A stretch of DNA of 64,000 nucleotides from Branchinecta lynchi (taxonomy: Eukaryota > Arthropoda > Branchiopoda > Anostraca > Branchinectidae). Location of the stretch: contig JAKZAP010000001.1 of NCBI GenBank assembly GCA_023053575.1, forward strand, positions 21,346,533-21,410,532. The letters are read 5' to 3'. A program made the position numbers and the translations under genes. The notes beneath the pieces are model-generated. The model did no database searches, had not been told where the DNA came from, and saw only the letters and a program-made list of their open reading frames with translations. Of this stretch, positions 59,867 through 64,000 are shown piece after piece; within the stretch, counting starts at the first letter, position 1; each line of letters starts with the position of its first letter.

Positions 59867-62085
59867 ATTAAACGAGGGAGATTCCAAGCCAGGATTCTGG
59901 GAACACAACTTCAGCTCTACTATGAATTGCTGTGTCTGTCAAATTTGCTGTAATATCTTTTCTGAAAACAAAACCCTTAAAGAATCATAAGATGAATATT
60001 CTCTGCATCCGTCACGATATTTAACAGAAGGATGCGCATCCACGTGTTAAATGTTATCAAACTTCTGACGGCTTAACTCTGTTTTTATTACGTGAAGTAA
60101 CCAAGCATCGGCTTTGGCAAGCGAACCATAATTGCCACTAATCTGATTCATGACTTCTTCGAGCTCGAACTGATTTTTCCCACTACGCAGAAAGTCTTCT
60201 CTGCAAAAGATGAAATCTGGAATTTCCTCCAGATTTGTCCTTGACATCACCATATTGACGAGTACTGAAAATTACCCGACAGTAAGAGATGAATCACTAG
60301 CGGACGAAGGATTGAATTGTGAAACAAGATGACTTCGTAACATCAACACGCTTCCGGGCTCAGTCAAGCAAGGGCCAGTAGAGCTTTGGAGTAAGTAAAA
60401 GTAGTAGTAGAAGCAAGAACAAATAAGCCAAGAGAAGTCTTTGGTCCTGCCACCGACTATGGATACCCCCAAGAACAAATAATCAGGTAGAACCTCTGTC
60501 TCCCTATCTAAGAACTATAAGTATGCGGAGTCGAGTATTTCCCAGTACCTTTTCCGCTGCGAACGAGCGGAGGCTAGTAGCTTCGCGCCACATTACATTT
60601 CGTTACCTTTACCTCTACGATTAGCTATATCGCTGTGAAGCCGGCTTGAGGAAAAATAGAAAACAAAGCTGATTGGTTCTCTCGACGCGCTCAAGAGCGG
60701 ATCAGCGCGCGAAGTACGCCTCCTGCATTTTCTTTCTCTGCGATGAACAACGGCGAAGACGGAAGTAGAGTAGAAGCGTAAAAGCTACAGTAAATACATC
60801 TAGGTCTGCTCAGTTTTGACGGCGTATTCATAGTCGCTGCATGGTACCAAATACAGAGGTTATATCTGAATGTCTGTTCTTGATACCCCGACAAAACTGA
60901 GCAGACCTAGAGCTACTTGCTGAGCTTTGAGTTGACAGCCGTCTTCATTGAGAGGAAAAGACCGTAGCAGGCGTGTATGACCTGCCTATGTAGTGACGTC
61001 ACAACTGAACCACTCGTTTGCATCGGGCAGGGCATCGGGAATCTATTCGATTCCTCTCGATCGTATTAGAGAAATCAGGAGACTTCTTTTGCTTATTTGT
61101 TCTTGACAAAAACAGGTAAATTTGCAGTAAATCTTTGGATCACCGGCGACATCGAAAGGCGACACAGGCTAGTCGCTAGTTTCCGGTCGGAATCCACAAT
61201 CTATCAGTTGAAACTTGAGAGTTTTTGGCCCCGGTCAGAGAACAAAAACTTTCATTCCAGAGCCTTCTGTTCCCAGGTTACCAGACCCATTTACTGCTAC
61301 TGCGGAACGCGTTAGCCGTTATCAATGTTGGGTCCTAATTCAAATACTACTTGAGTTCAAAATCGAAGTACTTGGGTTCTACTTCCTTGAGTACTTAACA
61401 CTTATTACTTGTAATAAGTTTGTCGGTTTATCCAGCTATTAAAAGCCTTCAGAAAAAAAAATATGAAACTTGGACAATCTGTCAAGTAAACTGCGCCTTA
61501 GGTAGGCATACTACTAGATGGCGGGAATTCATCCAAACCAGCAAAGACTATGTTCTCTTAATCTACAGTAGTCAGGTACTTCATGCTTAGTATAACTCTT
61601 TGAAGTACTGATAGTTAATATTAAAGAACAAATTTTAAGTCCTTGTCCCAACACTGGTAGGTGTACAAATAGTTGAGAGGAGTACCATACAATGTGCATA
61701 CCTTTTTACCATCAAAAGTGCAGTATAATCTTGTCTGATCTTGCTCAGTTTGTACACGTTGATTTTCGTTGTTCTTTGTTTAATTTCTACTCCGCTCTCC
61801 ATATATTTGTCTCTCGACAGGGTAACACAAACATTAATTCATTCAGCAGTCTACGAGGGGTCGCCCACTCTCAGTTTTACGGTACGTCAAGTGCCCTGTG
61901 CCAGCATCGGCTGATACCAGCCGGCATCGGTTGTCTCGAGTTAGAACATTAAAATCAGCATGTTTAGAAAGGGAATCTCCTGGTTTCTGCCGTGCCGGGA
62001 AAGGGTATACAGCAGTTCCCGGGGAGATCCTCGATAGCCTACGCCCCTAGCCAGAGTAGGGAAGAAAAATCCGGAATGAACTTAC
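59867..62085 (-). other. SMS intron sequence with an interrupted hairpin
   Basis: TCTAGGTCTGCTCAGTTTTG at about 60798 and its complement at about 60892-60911 form a 20-bp stem around some 75 nt. A family G end fragment lies near 60010-60075, and a repeat shared with 32870-32935 lies near 60435-60475. No coding exon recognised. Confidence 0.5.
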
Positions 62086-62238
62086 AGTATAGTGTTTTCA
62101 TCTTTTCCGGCGGAAATTTCGGCTCCTCCCGAGTGGGAGGCGGCAACTCAATCCGGACAATGGCTTCGTCGTGAACAAGTCCAGAGTCAACGGAAATGGT
62201 TGACGTTGAACTAAGCTTCTTGGAGTGCCCCTTTCCAC
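62086..62238 (-). CDS. SGMS: Sphingomyelin synthase, N-terminal-side coding exon (first one seen)
   Basis: This exon encodes the cytosolic linker before the first membrane segment of a sphingomyelin synthase (it ends in PPEKMKTLY), rich in Ser, Lys and Pro. It is bounded on the minus strand by a T-rich acceptor ending in TAG and by a strong donor, GTAAGT. Entry is in phase 1 (two bases complete a split codon) and exit in phase 1, matching the next exon at 46598. No initiator Met is convincing here, and family proteins (about 365-413 aa in human SMS2 and SMS1) need roughly 40-90 more N-terminal residues, so at least one upstream exon should exist, probably beyond 64000. The assignment rests on the splice sites, the phase match and the family-like Lys-Thr-Leu lead-in to TM1, since the linker itself is poorly conserved. 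The exon is followed by a 15.5-kb intron full of transposons. Confidence 0.78.
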
Positions 62239-62668
62239 CTAAAAAAAAGAACGGTTAACTTAGGAAGGGAGAATTAGAAGTCGAGAATGTTTGCCAATCA
62301 GACAAGCACTGTCTGTGCGAAGTATGTTTCTGCCCAGTGTTTATCCAATTTCGTGTATGTTAGTTTTATCATGAACTCAAACATTCTGATATAAAAACCT
62401 TGAAGGCAGTCTGCAAATATGGCCCTTCAAAGGTTTTAACCCCCCTCCAGCAACATCGGCCGAAGAAATACCTTGGGGCTTTTCGCAGGTTCCACTGTCT
62501 ATTCTCATTTTAAAGTCTAATAAATGAGATACCATTTTATCTTTACATATTCTATTTAAAGACACTCAAATAATTTTGATTCTCTTGAGGGATTTTTTAT
62601 TTATCCACAATAGTCTCTAGTAGGCACGTTGAGAATATGCATGGGCTCCCAACAAGACTAGCTCCACA
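62239..62668 (-). other. Intron upstream of the first SMS exon seen
   Basis: No further exon or promoter recognised before the transposon copy at 62669. Confidence 0.45.
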
Positions 62669-64000
62669 TAGTCTGGGGCCCAAGTATCAAAATGTGAAAA
62701 GTAGCTTTCCCGTCGGGGGCAGCTGATCCGACGATGGATTCTAGGTAAATCGACCACGCTGATTTCGAATCTGGGCGGGATACTGGGATCAGACATGTGC
62801 TAAAGATGTTACGCACCAACACTCAAATTCGGATGTCTTGGCGTTCCATTTCATTTTTCTAAAGCGGATCGAAAACTATTATCAGCTAACCAGCTACGGT
62901 GATTCCAACTCTGACTAATAACTATCCTTCAGAAACAATGGAAAAGTTTATTTAGGTATGTTTATTTACGGTGAAAGAGTACATTTATTAAAACCATATT
63001 TGCAAAAGTTGGTCCTGTCAACTTTCATATTTAATCACAAATGAGTTAGGCTTCGAAATCCTCTTCTTCCTCGTCTATTACAATGACATTGACACATTTC
63101 CCCCCGGATGCGCATAGTAAATCACGAGATCTCTTGGTTACAGCAATGAGCATTTTTTGCAGCAAGATTTCTTGCAGGCACAAAAAACACCGACCACACT
63201 GTCTGGAAAAATATGGCCCATCAGTTGCCACTGCTTTTGCTCCCCCACGTATCTCATCGGCCCATCCATAGTCCAGTGGGTTCAAAGACACAGGTATGGG
63301 GTCGTGAGCTTGCGTCTACACGGAAAATTGCAAAAATGCACGCAGCCAGTGCAAAAAAAAAATGATCTATCGGTGGGTGACAGCCACATAGGCTCCTTTT
63401 GCGTGGCAAAAGATGTATACGGAGATCATTTTTAGGCGATTCTTCAGCCGTTTTGTAGTATGGCTGTCACTCTGCTTTAAAAGGACAGAAAAGTTTTCTC
63501 TGATTTGTGATGTTTTGTACACACTACCATCATTTACACTTTGGTTCAATTTCCATCACAAGTTCCTCAAGCATTTATCGAGATACCTGGCCTTCTCTGC
63601 AACAAGATCACGAGCCCTGCATCAAGAAGCAAGAAGAATATCTCGCTCAGTTAGTGCACAAGCATGTTCAATTACTATGTTAACGCTCCTTGACGCTTCA
63701 GAAACTCTGCGAAGTTGAGACTCTGGCCTCTCTTTACATTCTTTTTTCAGGTAAAAGAGGAAAGTGTCAGTATATGAAAAGTCAACACTTTGAGACCTTA
63801 ACTGTAGGACCATGGGACTATGGAGTTGATGTTGATGTCCAAGTTGCACAGTGTCAGAAGTCCCATCAGCTAACAAGACTGAGGACTTAGAAGTGGAAAA
63901 AAACTTTTTCCTACAAGTTTCATGCAACACACAATCACAAAAATCAGGTTTTGACATTGCAGTCATGAGCTTTTTTGCAGCAAATCACTTAGCTTGTCCA
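62669..64000. mobile_element. Inverted second copy of the TAGTCTGG transposon (cut by window end)
   Basis: Reverse complement of 49563-50894: both spans are exactly 1332 bp and differ by scattered substitutions and a few single-base indels. The outer end TAGTCTGGGGCCC is at 62669; the other end is beyond the window. Coding remnants run on the minus strand (acidic tail near 63049, CDCVLHETC near 63940). One stop near 63622 is private to this copy. Confidence 0.85.

Noticed and set aside
61000..62000. SMS promoter or first exon
   Set aside because: It lies downstream of the exon at 62086-62238 in gene orientation; the true 5' end must be above 62238.

Overview
The window is animal nuclear DNA, probably from a marine invertebrate. 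It is intron-rich and crowded with decayed mobile elements. No bacterial-style operon, CRISPR array or rRNA gene is visible. The only host gene I can support is a sphingomyelin synthase (SGMS1/2-like) on the minus strand, split into at least five coding exons between 62238 and 35102. The exons carry consensus splice sites and their reading phases join without conflict. All conserved transmembrane blocks and the catalytic His/His/Asp set are present. The N-terminal exon(s) and promoter are not seen and probably lie beyond 64000. A true SMS, rather than the SMSr type most insects keep, argues for a non-insect metazoan; the species cannot be named from the sequence.

Layout. Positions 1-35100 are intergenic and consist mostly of three families of hairpin-ended, minisatellite-filled elements, called A, B and C here. 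They are inserted beside and into one another. This part also holds a broken non-LTR retrotransposon (27967-29520), a hAT-type MITE (30673-30992) and several palindromic MITEs. Positions 35102-62238 are the SMS gene. Its introns reach 7.4 kb and 15.5 kb and hold a 2.8-kb family A copy, MITEs and a five-deep nest of transposons (46752-51045). From 62239 to the window end there is a second, inverted copy of the transposon that sits in the large intron.

The most unusual signal is in the A, B and C elements. (i) They share an architecture: one end is a near-perfect palindrome, the other a short defined end (ACAAGAGC in A, ACAAGACC in B), with arrays of roughly 134-157 bp units between. (ii) All three carry a related 40-nt block that aligns without gaps, although their ends and arrays are otherwise unlike. 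The structure resembles Helentron-associated elements (HINE/DINE-1-like or the bivalve 'pearl' class), but this window shows no Rep-helicase, so the assignment is inference.

Most of the long open frames in the repeats are translations of array units and are not annotated as genes. Element boundaries were read by eye; a boundary without a target-site duplication should be taken as accurate to some tens of bases.
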